Below, one piece after another: positions 15,488-22,885 of a DNA stretch of 36,660 bases; the stretch's first letter is position 1; every line of letters starts with the position of its first letter. Origin of the DNA: Candidatus Bathyarchaeota archaeon (lineage in GTDB: Archaea; Thermoproteota; CALKCG01; B24). The position numbers and the translations under genes were made by a program. Location of the stretch: NCBI GenBank assembly GCA_018396755.1, contig JAGTQM010000018.1, positions 1-36,660 of the forward strand, in the 5' to 3' direction. The notes under the pieces are model-generated. The model saw only the letters and a list, made by a program, of their open reading frames with translations, was not told the DNA's origin and ran no database searches.

Positions 15488-16552
15488 CTAACCACCTTTT
15501 GAACCTAAAATTTTCTTTAAAGCCTCAATAAGCATAGTATTCTCATAATCTGTTCCAACAGTTATCCTTATAAAATCTCCTTGAAAACCGCTTAGAACAC
15601 CTATTACTCTGACGGAAATACCGTGTTCGAGAAGTCCAGCTGAAACCTGTTTTGAAGATAGCCCTGAGCCGGATACGTCTATAAGGATGAAATTCGCCTC
15701 TGAAGGATATGGTTTGATTCGTTTAAACCGCTTCAATGATTCATATAATGAATCTCTGGCCTTTCTAATAGTTTCAATTCTAAAATCCACTATATGCCTG
15801 TTCTCAAGAAGCGTTAAAGCAGCTTCTTGAGCGATCAGGGAAACGTTGTAGGGTGGTTTAACTTTTAAAAGGTTTTCCACCACTTGCTCTGAAGCAAGAC
15901 CATATCCTATTCTCAATCCAGCTAATCCATATGCTTTCGAGAAAGTTCTAAGTATTATCAAGTTTTCATAATTTTTGAGAAGATTTAGAGCGGTTTTGGC
16001 TGAGAATTCGTAATAGGCTTCATCTACAACCGTTAGAACAGCTATTTTAAGCACTTCTTCAATCTGCTCTAAAGATGGGCCTAAGCCAGTTGGATTGTTT
16101 GGATTTGGCATGAAGAATACTTTAATATCTTTAGATGATAGTGTCTGAATGATAGCATCTAAGTTGAATGTGAAATCCGGGTTTAGAGGGATCTTTACTA
16201 CAGAGCCTCCAGCTATCAAAGTGAACCTCTCATACATTGGGAAAGTCGGATATAGAACTGCTACATTAGCACCTTCGTAAACATAGGCTTTAACTATAAG
16301 GTCTATAAGTTCATCTGAACCTGCTCCTAGAATAACGTTACCATCATTTAAACCGTTGAGTTTAGCTATTGCTTCTCTAAGCTTCCTAGGTTCCGGTGGG
16401 TAACGGTTTATGTATTTTAAAACTCTATTTATAGATTCTATGACTTCTTGAGGTGGCGGATATGGATTTTCATTAGCATCTAGCTTAATGATGTCTTTCA
16501 CAAGGGGCTTTTCCTCGTAGAGCGTTTCGGGGAGTTTCTTCCACGTTCCCAA
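15488..16552 (-). CDS. hisC: Histidinol-phosphate aminotransferase
   Basis: PLP-dependent class I/II aminotransferase for histidinol-phosphate. Marks are IIKLDANENPYPPP near the start, GAGSDELIDLI, the NPNNPTG loop, VDEAYYEF, the PLP lysine in RTFSKAYGLAGLRIGYG, and the C-terminal VRITVG. I choose TTG 16552 as start because AGGAGG lies 7 nt upstream and the promoter and operator occupy 16574-16615. The longer reading from 16603 would place coding sequence over the operator. It is the first gene of the his operon. Confidence 0.93.
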   Translation of the reverse strand: MGTWKKLPETLYEEKPLVKDIIKLDANENPYPPPQEVIESINRVLKYINRYPPEPRKLREAIAKLNGLNDGNVILGAGSDELIDLIVKAYVYEGANVAVLYPTFPMYERFTLIAGGSVVKIPLNPDFTFNLDAIIQTLSSKDIKVFFMPNPNNPTGLGPSLEQIEEVLKIAVLTVVDEAYYEFSAKTALNLLKNYENLIILRTFSKAYGLAGLRIGYGLASEQVVENLLKVKPPYNVSLIAQEAALTLLENRHIVDFRIETIRKARDSLYESLKRFKRIKPYPSEANFILIDVSGSGLSSKQVSAGLLEHGISVRVIGVLSGFQGDFIRITVGTDYENTMLIEALKKILGSKGG

Positions 16553-16573
16553 GCATCTTCCTCCTGTGGGAAA

Positions 16574-16606
16574 ATTGTGGGATAAGAAATCAATATATCC
16601 CACAAT
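16574..16606 (-). promoter_or_regulatory. his operon operator: 11-bp inverted repeat
   Basis: ATTGTGGGATA (16574-16584) and its exact reverse complement TATCCCACAAT (16596-16606) are separated by 11 bp, so the half-sites are two helical turns apart. The repeat touches the TATA element and covers the predicted start of his transcription. A third, partial GTGGGA half-site lies at 16566-16571. A bound dimer would repress hisC-hisI. The AbrB-ACT protein encoded next door is the best candidate. Confidence 0.65.
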
Positions 16607-16615
16607 TTATAAATT
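16604..16615. promoter_or_regulatory. Shared bidirectional palindromic TATA element
   Basis: AATTTATAAATT is a perfect 12-bp palindrome. It stands about 52-63 bp before the hisC TTG and 30-41 bp before the ATG of the divergent AbrB-ACT gene. It is the only good TATA element in the gap and could serve both directions. Confidence 0.6.
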
Positions 16616-16644
16616 TTACTACTTCATTAGGTATTAAAGAGACC

Positions 16645-17052
16645 ATGCGCATAGCCAGTATTCAGAAAATAGATTCTAAGGGGAGAATTTCAATACCAGT
16701 AAAGGTTAGAGAAGCTTTAGGTTTAAAAGAGGGTATGAGGATCCTTCTAATCGCAGACGTTGAAGAGAGAAAGATCGCTATAAACCCCTTTGCAGATCCC
16801 GATGCTAAACTTGTAGAGTTTAAAATAAGTCTCAATGATGTACCTGGAGCTTTAGCTAGAGCTGCTTCAATACTTGCGAAGAACGGTATAGACCTTCTAT
16901 TTTCAGAGTCTAGAACCTTAAGGCGGGGGGAGCATGCTGAGTGGATTGCAATAGCAGATTACTCGAAGTGTTTAAAACCTCTCGAAAAGATTGGAGAGGA
17001 GCTTATAAGCGAGAAATGTATAAAAGCTGTGGAGCATAAGCCCTTAGAGTAG
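16645..17052 (+). CDS. AbrB-type DNA-binding domain fused to an ACT domain
   Basis: A 135-residue regulator. Residues 1-47 form a SpoVT/AbrB swapped-hairpin DNA-binding domain (IASIQKIDSKGRISIPVKVR, EALGLKEGMRILL). Residues about 56-132 form an ACT domain with a typical start, KLVEFKISLNDVPGALARAA, then LAKNGIDLLFSES. ACT domains usually bind an amino acid, so the protein should sense one and change DNA binding. It is divergent from the his operon and followed directly by an amino-acid-type dehydrogenase, which suggests it regulates one or both. The ligand is not known; histidine or an amino acid handled by the dehydrogenase is a reasonable guess. Confidence 0.85.
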   Translation: MRIASIQKIDSKGRISIPVKVREALGLKEGMRILLIADVEERKIAINPFADPDAKLVEFKISLNDVPGALARAASILAKNGIDLLFSESRTLRRGEHAEWIAIADYSKCLKPLEKIGEELISEKCIKAVEHKPLE

Positions 17053-17061
17053 GTGATCCAT

Positions 17062-18063
17062 ATGGTTAAAGTCCTACAGTACGGTGTTGGATCAATCGGT
17101 TCAAAAATAACAAAGGCTTTGGCTTCAAAACCTTGGATTGAAATCGTAGGAGCAGTAGATTCAGATGAAGCGAAAATAGGTAAAGACCTAGGTGTAGTCG
17201 CGGGTCTTGGTAAAAAAATTGACGTCAAAATCTGCGGGAGTTTAAATGAAGCTTTGAAATACGTTAAAGCTGATGTTGTCCTTCATACTACAAGCTCCTG
17301 GTTATCCGTAGTTGAACCTCAGATATTGGAAATAGTGGAGAATAGATTAAGCGTAATATCGACTTGCGAAGAACTGGCATATCCATGGCGAAAGAATCCT
17401 GAAACAGCTAAGCGCATAGATGAGACTGCTAGAAAAAACGGTGTTGTAGTACTTGGGACTGGTGTTAACCCTGGTTTCGTCTTAGACACTATGATTTTAA
17501 CTTTAACATCTGTATGTATCAGCATTGACAGGATAGAGGCTTGGAGAATAGTCGATGCATCTAAAAGACGGCTTCCTCTACAAAGGAAAATAGGATCTGG
17601 TATGAGTTTGGAGGAGTTTAAAAGCGCCGTTCAGAAAGGCCGTATGGGACATATAGGTCTTAGAGAGTCTTTCGACATGATCGCCGACAGTTTAGGATGG
17701 AAATTCGACCACGTTGAAGAAAACTTAGAACCAGTTATAGCATCTACACCTATTGAAACCGAGTTTTTCAAAATCAAACCTGGGCAGGTTACAGGTGTTT
17801 CTCAAAATGTAAGAGGAACTATTGGAAACGTTGAAAAGCTTAAACTCAACCTTCAAATGTATCTCAATGCGGAAAATCCGAGAGATACTGTTAAAATAGA
17901 GGGGGTGCCAAGTTTAGAATTTGAAGTTAAAAATGGCATACCAGGCGATGATGCTACCGTTGCAATCGTGATAAATATGATACCTAGGGTTTTAAACGCT
18001 GAACCCGGCTTGAGAACTATGAAGGATTTAAAACTACCATTTGCATGGCTTAGGGCATTCTAA
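17062..18063 (+). CDS. DapB-like NAD(P)-dependent dehydrogenase, 2,4-diaminopentanoate dehydrogenase-like
   Basis: About 333 residues. The N-terminal Rossmann fold has the nucleotide loop QYGVGSIGSKITKAL and the strand IVGAVDSDEAKIGKDLG. TTSSWLSVVEPQI and STCEELAYPW follow, then VVLGTGVNPGFVLDT at the catalytic-domain boundary. This pattern is that of dihydrodipicolinate-reductase-like enzymes related to 2,4-diaminopentanoate dehydrogenase, rather than true DapB, which is shorter. The likely chemistry is NAD(P)-dependent oxidation or reduction of an amine/imine. ATG 17062 is chosen since AGGTGATCC precedes it; GTG 17053 directly abuts the stop of the AbrB-ACT gene. The last 45 bp have a diverged copy at 19248-19290. 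Confidence 0.8.
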   Translation: MVKVLQYGVGSIGSKITKALASKPWIEIVGAVDSDEAKIGKDLGVVAGLGKKIDVKICGSLNEALKYVKADVVLHTTSSWLSVVEPQILEIVENRLSVISTCEELAYPWRKNPETAKRIDETARKNGVVVLGTGVNPGFVLDTMILTLTSVCISIDRIEAWRIVDASKRRLPLQRKIGSGMSLEEFKSAVQKGRMGHIGLRESFDMIADSLGWKFDHVEENLEPVIASTPIETEFFKIKPGQVTGVSQNVRGTIGNVEKLKLNLQMYLNAENPRDTVKIEGVPSLEFEVKNGIPGDDATVAIVINMIPRVLNAEPGLRTMKDLKLPFAWLRAF

Positions 18064-18186
18064 GTACCACCGTCGCTTATAGTGATATGGAGGCTCGCTA
18101 AATCCATCAGATTGATCAGGTGGGATGTCTAGAAATACTTTTCATATTGGAGACTGCCAGTATATTTCAAAATACGTCGAATAGCA

Positions 18187-18350
18187 CCAGCAATCTTCTC
18201 TCCTGAATGCATATGTTAAGAATGTGCAGCTTCCGTAGCCACTATCGAAAGCGCTATGCAATACAAAAGCCAGTATTTAAATTCCCGCTTTTCATAAAAC
18301 GCAGTCTTTTATTCTTCAATTCTATATTGGCAGAATGCGCAAGCTACTAC
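18187..18350 (-). pseudogene. Relic of the 3' end of an alpha/beta hydrolase gene
   Basis: This stretch aligns with the 3' end of the intact hydrolase gene (19327-19500), with 18 identical bases in a row at 18270-18287 and 19411-19428. On the minus strand it still reads FYEKREFKYW, against FYETREFKYW in the intact gene. The frame is broken just before by a missing base, and a stop comes early. No other part of the gene remains. The relic ends right at the stop codon of vapC. Confidence 0.75.
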
Positions 18351-18352
18351 GA

Positions 18353-18778
18353 TCATTTGACAATATCTTTGAAGCTTAATACTTTTACGCCGTATTTTTC
18401 CGTTATAGCATCCTTCTTGGCTAGAATCAACGAGTCTTCTGTAACTAAATCCTCCTTTAATACAGCAGCGGTAGCTACTATGACGCAGTCTATGTAGTCT
18501 GGAATTAACTTTCTTAACTCATAGCTGACTTCAACTATTTCAGGATTGTAAAAGGATTCAACTCTAAAGGCTTTAAGTATAGCTTCTACGGCTTTAACCA
18601 TAAATTTGGCTGGTATTCCAAGCTTAGCTGCTTTTGCCTGAAGCTCAAAGATGGAGATTAAGTTTATGCATATTTCCTCAAGCTTTACATTTGTTTTTCC
18701 TTTGGCTATGGCTTGCAGTAAGTCCGTATCTATATCGATTCGCGTAAGTGGTAAAAGGTATGTTGTGTCCAGAATCAA
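18353..18778 (-). CDS. vapC: VapC-type PIN-domain toxin
   Basis: A 141-residue PIN-domain ribonuclease. The acidic residues of the active site are visible: LDTTYLLPL (Asp3), NLISIFELQAKAA (Glu), DYIDCVIVATAAV (Asp) and LVTEDSLI (Asp). Such toxins cut tRNA, rRNA or mRNA when not held by the partner antitoxin. Its ATG overlaps the stop of the vapB gene by four bases (ATGA), the usual coupling. The pair lies between diverged copies of the flanking genes' 3' ends, which suggests arrival by a rearrangement. Confidence 0.88.
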   Translation of the reverse strand: MILDTTYLLPLTRIDIDTDLLQAIAKGKTNVKLEEICINLISIFELQAKAAKLGIPAKFMVKAVEAILKAFRVESFYNPEIVEVSYELRKLIPDYIDCVIVATAAVLKEDLVTEDSLILAKKDAITEKYGVKVLSFKDIVK

Positions 18779-19014
18779 GATTCCAGTCTCTTTGAGAGGT
18801 TTCTGCGAAACTCTTCAAATTCCTTGGCGCTTATTTTCGCAATCTTCTCTGAAAATATGAGGTTCAGGATATCAGCTTGATTTTTAAGCGCCGTCTTAAG
18901 TAGATCATTTATAACTTTTGATATTGCTTTTGTGGTCCCATATCTTTTTAAACTCTCCTCGGCCAGCCTCTTATATACGTCTTCGTCAAGAAGTATGGTT
19001 GTGCGCCTAAACAT
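18775..19014 (-). CDS. vapB: VapB-type antitoxin, ribbon-helix-helix
   Basis: A 79-residue protein. The start RRTTILLDEDVYKRLAEESL has the strand-helix pattern of ribbon-helix-helix DNA-binding antitoxins. The helix AISKVINDLLKTALKN follows. The C-terminal KEFEEFRRNLSKRL is the charged helix that would wrap the toxin. It lies before vapC with a four-base overlap. A 12-bp palindrome joined to the TATA box is the likely site of self-repression. Confidence 0.82.
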   Translation of the reverse strand: MFRRTTILLDEDVYKRLAEESLKRYGTTKAISKVINDLLKTALKNQADILNLIFSEKIAKISAKEFEEFRRNLSKRLES

Positions 19015-19033
19015 ATAAACGCCAAAACATTAA

Positions 19034-19054
19034 ATGCTTAAGCATAAATATAAA
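19034..19054 (-). promoter_or_regulatory. vapBC promoter with palindromic operator
   Basis: The minus strand reads TTTATATTTA (19054..19045, TATA) followed directly by the perfect palindrome ATGCTTAAGCAT (19045..19034). The vapB ATG lies 20 nt further. A VapBC complex bound to the palindrome would block transcription start. Confidence 0.6.
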
Positions 19055-19151
19055 CTTATTGCTTCTTAATAGCAACCCAGAAAGGAGGTGGAATGCGTTT
19101 ATTCACATCTGTTTAGGTAGATTAAATTTATGTGCGTCTTAGGGGCGATGA

Positions 19152-19235
19152 CCTTTTCACCATTTGAAACCAATTCTTTGTCGCTGAAAAAACAATAGAC
19201 TGAAACTAGTGAGATGGTTTCAAATAATGAAAAGG
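19152..19235. repeat. 21-bp imperfect inverted repeat, 84-bp unit
   Basis: CCTTTTCACCATTTGAAACCA (19152-19172; arm of 21, shown here as its whole length because it is one arm) pairs with the reverse complement of 19215-19235 at 19 of 21 positions. The spacer is 42 bp. No gene lies inside and no clear target duplication flanks it. It could be a MITE-like relic, an RNA hairpin, or a terminator between vapB and the relic downstream. Confidence 0.7.
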
Positions 19236-19247
19236 CATAAATGTGAT

Positions 19248-19290
19248 ACTAAGGTTTTAAACCACCATTTGCGTGACTTAAAGCACTTCA
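19248..19290 (+). pseudogene. Relic of the 3' end of the DapB-like dehydrogenase gene
   Basis: Bases here match the last codons of the intact dehydrogenase (18021-18063). Both contain TTTAAA, then (A)C(T/C)ACCATTTGC(A/G)TG(G/A)CTTA, and run through the stop into similar downstream sequence. Only about 45 bp of coding remain. With the hydrolase relic at 18187-18350, each intact gene has the ghost of its own 3' end on the far side of vapBC. Confidence 0.65.
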
Positions 19291-19299
19291 AGCGGCGCA

Positions 19300-20406
19300 T
19301 CACGTATAGTAATATAAAAGCCTGGCGCCAACAATCTTTCTTCTGAACACGTATATTAGGAGTAGTATAATCGCCGTAACCATTACTGAAGGCACTATGT
19401 AACGTGAAAACCAGTATTTAAATTCCCGTGTTTCGTAGAACATCATTCTTCTATTCTTCAAATTCATATCCATGAAGTCTAAAATTCTGACTACTACGAG
19501 CTCTAATGGCAAATCATGACCTGAATCGTACCAGTAAATGGTTTTCGGCTCACCAGCATACTTGTAGAGTTGTTCACCTGCCTCCGCTGGAACTATGCGA
19601 TCATACTTGCCAAGGTGGAAGACTACAGGTCTTGGAGAAAAATTACCTATAAAATTTATAGGGTCTATCGGGTTGAGCAGTCTCTGAAGTTCTTCGTAAG
19701 ATATGTTGTTGAGTTTAAGGTATTCCCTTATAGGCGGTATAGCCGGGTGTTGACTCTCTCTTATCATAAGGCTCATATTCCCACCAGCCACCAGGAGCGC
19801 TGCCGCTTTAATCCTAGGCTCTACACCTATGAATATGGCACCCAATATGCCACCCATACTGCCGCCGACGTAGCCTATTCTATTGGAATCTATTTCAGGT
19901 CGGGTTTCAATATAATCTACAGCTCTTCTAAGGTCGATGACAGTCTGTATTATACCTTTAACTGAGCCTTCTATATCAGCAGAGTATAGGGCTTTACCCT
20001 CCTCTTTACGTTCACCGTGGTATTCTGCATCTATAGCGATTAAAGCGTATTCTTCTGACACCGCTAGATCTGTTAACGGTAGGATGTCTTCTTTTCTACC
20101 TCCATAGCCATGGAGGGACACTATACATGGAATCTTATCTTTAGTCTTCGGCAGGATTAATAAAGCTGGGACTCTTTCCCCATTTACAGAATCGAAGTAC
20201 ACCCTGTAGACTACGTATTTGTCTTCTTCACGCACAAGCTCTTCTACTGGGTTTAAGGGTATGCTCTTGTCGTAGGAGTATAGATTTGAATAATCTTCTA
20301 AACATAGAACACTCGATGTCATATAGATGGATGAGGAGTATAAGGTTACGATTATCAACGCCTCTAAAACTCTGCGATTCAAAATTAAATCCATATTGGA
20401 ACGCAT
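19300..20406 (-). CDS. Membrane-anchored exported alpha/beta hydrolase
   Basis: A 368-residue serine hydrolase of the dienelactone hydrolase/acetyl-xylan-esterase-like group. Residues about 12-34 are a hydrophobic signal or anchor. The fold starts at PALLILPKTKDKIPCIVSLH followed by GYGG (oxyanion strand). The nucleophile is in GYVGGSMGGILGA, the acid in HLGKYDRIVPAEAG, and the histidine in WYDSGHDLPL. A C-terminal helix (about 338-356, VMVTAIILLLIYVF) followed by RRK anchors it, with the catalytic part outside. The substrate, an ester or peptide, is unknown. Its 3' end is duplicated as a relic at 18187-18350. Confidence 0.85.
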   Translation of the reverse strand: MRSNMDLILNRRVLEALIIVTLYSSSIYMTSSVLCLEDYSNLYSYDKSIPLNPVEELVREEDKYVVYRVYFDSVNGERVPALLILPKTKDKIPCIVSLHGYGGRKEDILPLTDLAVSEEYALIAIDAEYHGERKEEGKALYSADIEGSVKGIIQTVIDLRRAVDYIETRPEIDSNRIGYVGGSMGGILGAIFIGVEPRIKAAALLVAGGNMSLMIRESQHPAIPPIREYLKLNNISYEELQRLLNPIDPINFIGNFSPRPVVFHLGKYDRIVPAEAGEQLYKYAGEPKTIYWYDSGHDLPLELVVVRILDFMDMNLKNRRMMFYETREFKYWFSRYIVPSVMVTAIILLLIYVFRRKIVGARLLYYYT

Positions 20407-20484
20407 TTAACAGCCTCCGCGAGATCGTTAAAAATTGTCGTAAACACTGAGTAAAGCATATCGGTTGGAGAGTTGGGATAAGTC

Positions 20485-20901
20485 TTAAGCTCTACCTTTA
20501 GATTTTTTAAGAAGTAAACTTGCAGCTATAAATGATAACCCTATAATATCGCTGATTCCTGTCGGTTCTGGGAGTAGGATGAGAGCTAAACCGATCATTT
20601 CAAGATCTCTAGGTCCTCTAACATTCAACGCACCTTTATTCGCAAGAGCTTCTATGTTTTTAGCTAGAATAGCTACTCTTTGAGCACGTGTTAAATTGGG
20701 TTTCTCCAACGCCTCTAAAAGTGTTTCTTTCAACTCATCAATTCGAAGTTCTGGATATTTTCGACAGATTACTTCAAAACTATCTAGGTTTTTTTGAAGC
20801 TTATCTAGAGCTTTAAGCTTATTCTCAACTTTCTGGATCTTACTAATATTTTTTGAAAGATTTTCAAAGCTTCTAATAATGCTATCAAGCTCACTCATCA
20901 T
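20485..20901 (-). CDS. Small protein with N-terminal coiled coil and hydrophobic C-terminus, unknown
   Basis: The family of this 138-residue protein is not recognised. Residues about 5-45 form a Leu/Lys/Asn-rich coiled coil (ENLSKNISKIQKVENKLKAL). A helical middle contains LKETLLEALEKPNLTRAQ. From about 100 the chain is hydrophobic (MIGLALILLPEPTGISDIIG, LSFIAASLLL) and ends with a basic tail KKSKGRA, so it may sit at the membrane. The start ATG overlaps the end of the aminotransferase gene by four bases, so the two are made together. No function is claimed. Confidence 0.65.
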   Translation of the reverse strand: MMSELDSIIRSFENLSKNISKIQKVENKLKALDKLQKNLDSFEVICRKYPELRIDELKETLLEALEKPNLTRAQRVAILAKNIEALANKGALNVRGPRDLEMIGLALILLPEPTGISDIIGLSFIAASLLLKKSKGRA

Positions 20902-22217
20902 ATTCCCTCTGCTATCTTTTCAACTGCTTCAATCAGTCGTCTAATGTCTTCTTCGGTGTGCGTATACGATATTGCACCAGCATGACCTGGCAAGAAGAAT
21001 ACCCCATGAGTTATAAGAGCTATGTAAAAGTTTCTCTGAATCTCTAAATCTGTCTTTAAACGGTCCCTAGGAGACTTTATGTCACCCTCCTCCTTCAGAA
21101 AATGCGTTAACAGTAGGCTTCCGACGCCCGTAGTTTTAGCGTTTAAACCCTTTAAACCGTTAAGAGCTTTATCGATACCTCTTCTAGCTTCATCGCCGAG
21201 CTTATTGATTTTACTGTAAACCTGATTTGCATTTTCCTCTAGGAACTCTATCGTAGCTAATCCTGCTATTGACGACATGGGGTTGCAGGAGAATGTTCCA
21301 CCCCCTATCCAACACTTCTCCCATTTACGTCCAGAAGTTAAATCCGCAAGTTTAAGTATCTCTGAACATCCAGCTATAGCACCTATTGGAAATCCTCCCC
21401 CTATGACCTTACCCAATGTAGTTATATCTGGTTTAACTCTATAGAACCCCTGCGCGCTTGAAATACCTAGTCTAAACCCAGTTATCACCTCATCGAATAT
21501 TAAGACGGCATTATACCTATCACATTGTTCCCTTAGGAACAAGAGGTAGTCTCTATCCAGGGGAATACATCCGCTTCCAACTACGGGTTCAACTATTACA
21601 CATGCTAAATCATTTCTACACTCCCTAAGGATCAACCCGGATCCTTCTACATCATTGACTGGCATTGTTCTGGTAAACCGCTGCTCATCTTCTAGGATGC
21701 CTAGGGAGTCGGGTTTATCATATGGTGCGCTTACAGCCTTATGGAGAATTGGATTTCCACCATGCCATCCACCCTCGGCTTTGACAACTATACGTTTACC
21801 AGTATAAGCTCTGGCAAGCCTCACAGCATACATAGTGGCTTCAGTCCCAGAACAGCCTAAACGAACCATTTCAGCCGAAGGTAAATTCCTCTGAATAGCC
21901 TCAGCAAGTTCTAAAGCATATGGATTAACGGTTCCAAAGTGGAAGCCGTTTTCAATATGCTCTCTAATGCATCTTACGACGGGTTCAGGAGAATGCCCCA
22001 GTATTAAAGCCATATGTCCCATCCAATAATCCGTGTAGACGTTACCGTCAACATCCCAGATTTTTGAGCCTCTAGCTTTAACCGTGTAGAATGGATATGG
22101 CGGAAAGAATCTTATGTTGTGTGAAACACCTCCAGGTATGACTTTCAAAGCCCTCTTGTAAAGCTCTTTAGACTTCACGGTAATGGCTTCATACTTTTTA
22201 ACATAATCTTCCCACAT
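20898..22217 (-). CDS. Class III aminotransferase, glutamate-1-semialdehyde aminomutase-like
   Basis: A 439-residue PLP enzyme. Marks of the GSAM group are VIPGGVSHNIRFF near the start, CSGTEATMYAVRLARAYTGK, VIVEPVVGSGCIP, the acid in IFDEVITGFR, the PLP lysine in TTLGKVIGGGFPIGA, and GGGTFSCNPMSSIAG. GSAM makes 5-aminolevulinate for haem or corrinoids, but no other tetrapyrrole gene is here. The motif FGTVNPYALELAE differs from the usual GSAM FGAPTE. It may therefore be a GSAM-like aminomutase or transaminase with another substrate. It is followed by a coupled small protein. Confidence 0.85.
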   Translation of the reverse strand: MWEDYVKKYEAITVKSKELYKRALKVIPGGVSHNIRFFPPYPFYTVKARGSKIWDVDGNVYTDYWMGHMALILGHSPEPVVRCIREHIENGFHFGTVNPYALELAEAIQRNLPSAEMVRLGCSGTEATMYAVRLARAYTGKRIVVKAEGGWHGGNPILHKAVSAPYDKPDSLGILEDEQRFTRTMPVNDVEGSGLILRECRNDLACVIVEPVVGSGCIPLDRDYLLFLREQCDRYNAVLIFDEVITGFRLGISSAQGFYRVKPDITTLGKVIGGGFPIGAIAGCSEILKLADLTSGRKWEKCWIGGGTFSCNPMSSIAGLATIEFLEENANQVYSKINKLGDEARRGIDKALNGLKGLNAKTTGVGSLLLTHFLKEEGDIKSPRDRLKTDLEIQRNFYIALITHGVFFLPGHAGAISYTHTEEDIRRLIEAVEKIAEGI

Positions 22218-22262
22218 AGTCTAACACACCATTATAGTGGATTTTAAACAATTTTCCCACTC

Positions 22263-22853
22263 TTAAGAATTCCTAGCATTAAATCCTACAATTCCCGTGG
22301 CAATATCGCTGAAAGCAGCGGACACTTTAAGCTTTTTCAGTATAAACATGTGGACTTTAGGTGACGGTTCACCATAGACGGGGTCTTCTATAGAGTCGTC
22401 TAATCCACTTATAAACTGGGGAGTCCTTTTGAGGTAAACCAGTTTAACGTGAATTTTCTCAGACAGCTTCCTTGGCAGTAGGTCAGGGTATATTACGAAG
22501 CCTTTAAACACCTCTACAGCCCTACCTTTATAGCTTGGCGGAGCACCTCCGTAAAGCATTTCACCGACTGTGAAATCCCAGTATAGAAGTTTAACGGGAG
22601 GATTATGAGGCATGGGAAAAAGGGAGCTTCTGAAAACCAAGGCTATCGAGAAATCCCTATTTAAAGCCTCCTTTAAGCCTTCATTATACCGTTTAAAACC
22701 TAGAAAGTCTACGTTTTCCTCTTCGCTTTCAAGAACTATGAGTATTTCCTTATCCATCTGCGTTAAAACCTCTGCCGTTAAAACGCCTTCCTCAGCAGTT
22801 TCAAAATGGATAGATTTAAATAGACAAGTGCCATAATAAGTTTTACACTTCAT
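22263..22853 (-). CDS. Conserved-looking protein of unknown function
   Basis: This 196-residue protein is not recognised. It is mostly alpha/beta with no signal peptide or membrane helix: strands EILIVLESEEENVDFLGF, FSIALVFRSSLFPMP, and a Pro-rich centre KLLYWDFTVGEMLYGG. The C-terminal half includes KIHVKLVYLKRTPQF and SPKVHMFILKKLKVS. Codon use fits its neighbours, so it is a real gene. It lies 45 nt upstream of the aminotransferase on the same strand, and head to head, only 32 bp away, with the tnpB at 22886. Confidence 0.7.
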   Translation of the reverse strand: MKCKTYYGTCLFKSIHFETAEEGVLTAEVLTQMDKEILIVLESEEENVDFLGFKRYNEGLKEALNRDFSIALVFRSSLFPMPHNPPVKLLYWDFTVGEMLYGGAPPSYKGRAVEVFKGFVIYPDLLPRKLSEKIHVKLVYLKRTPQFISGLDDSIEDPVYGEPSPKVHMFILKKLKVSAAFSDIATGIVGFNARNS

Positions 22854-22885
22854 TGGAAAACTCTACGGCGTGAGATCTCATAGGT

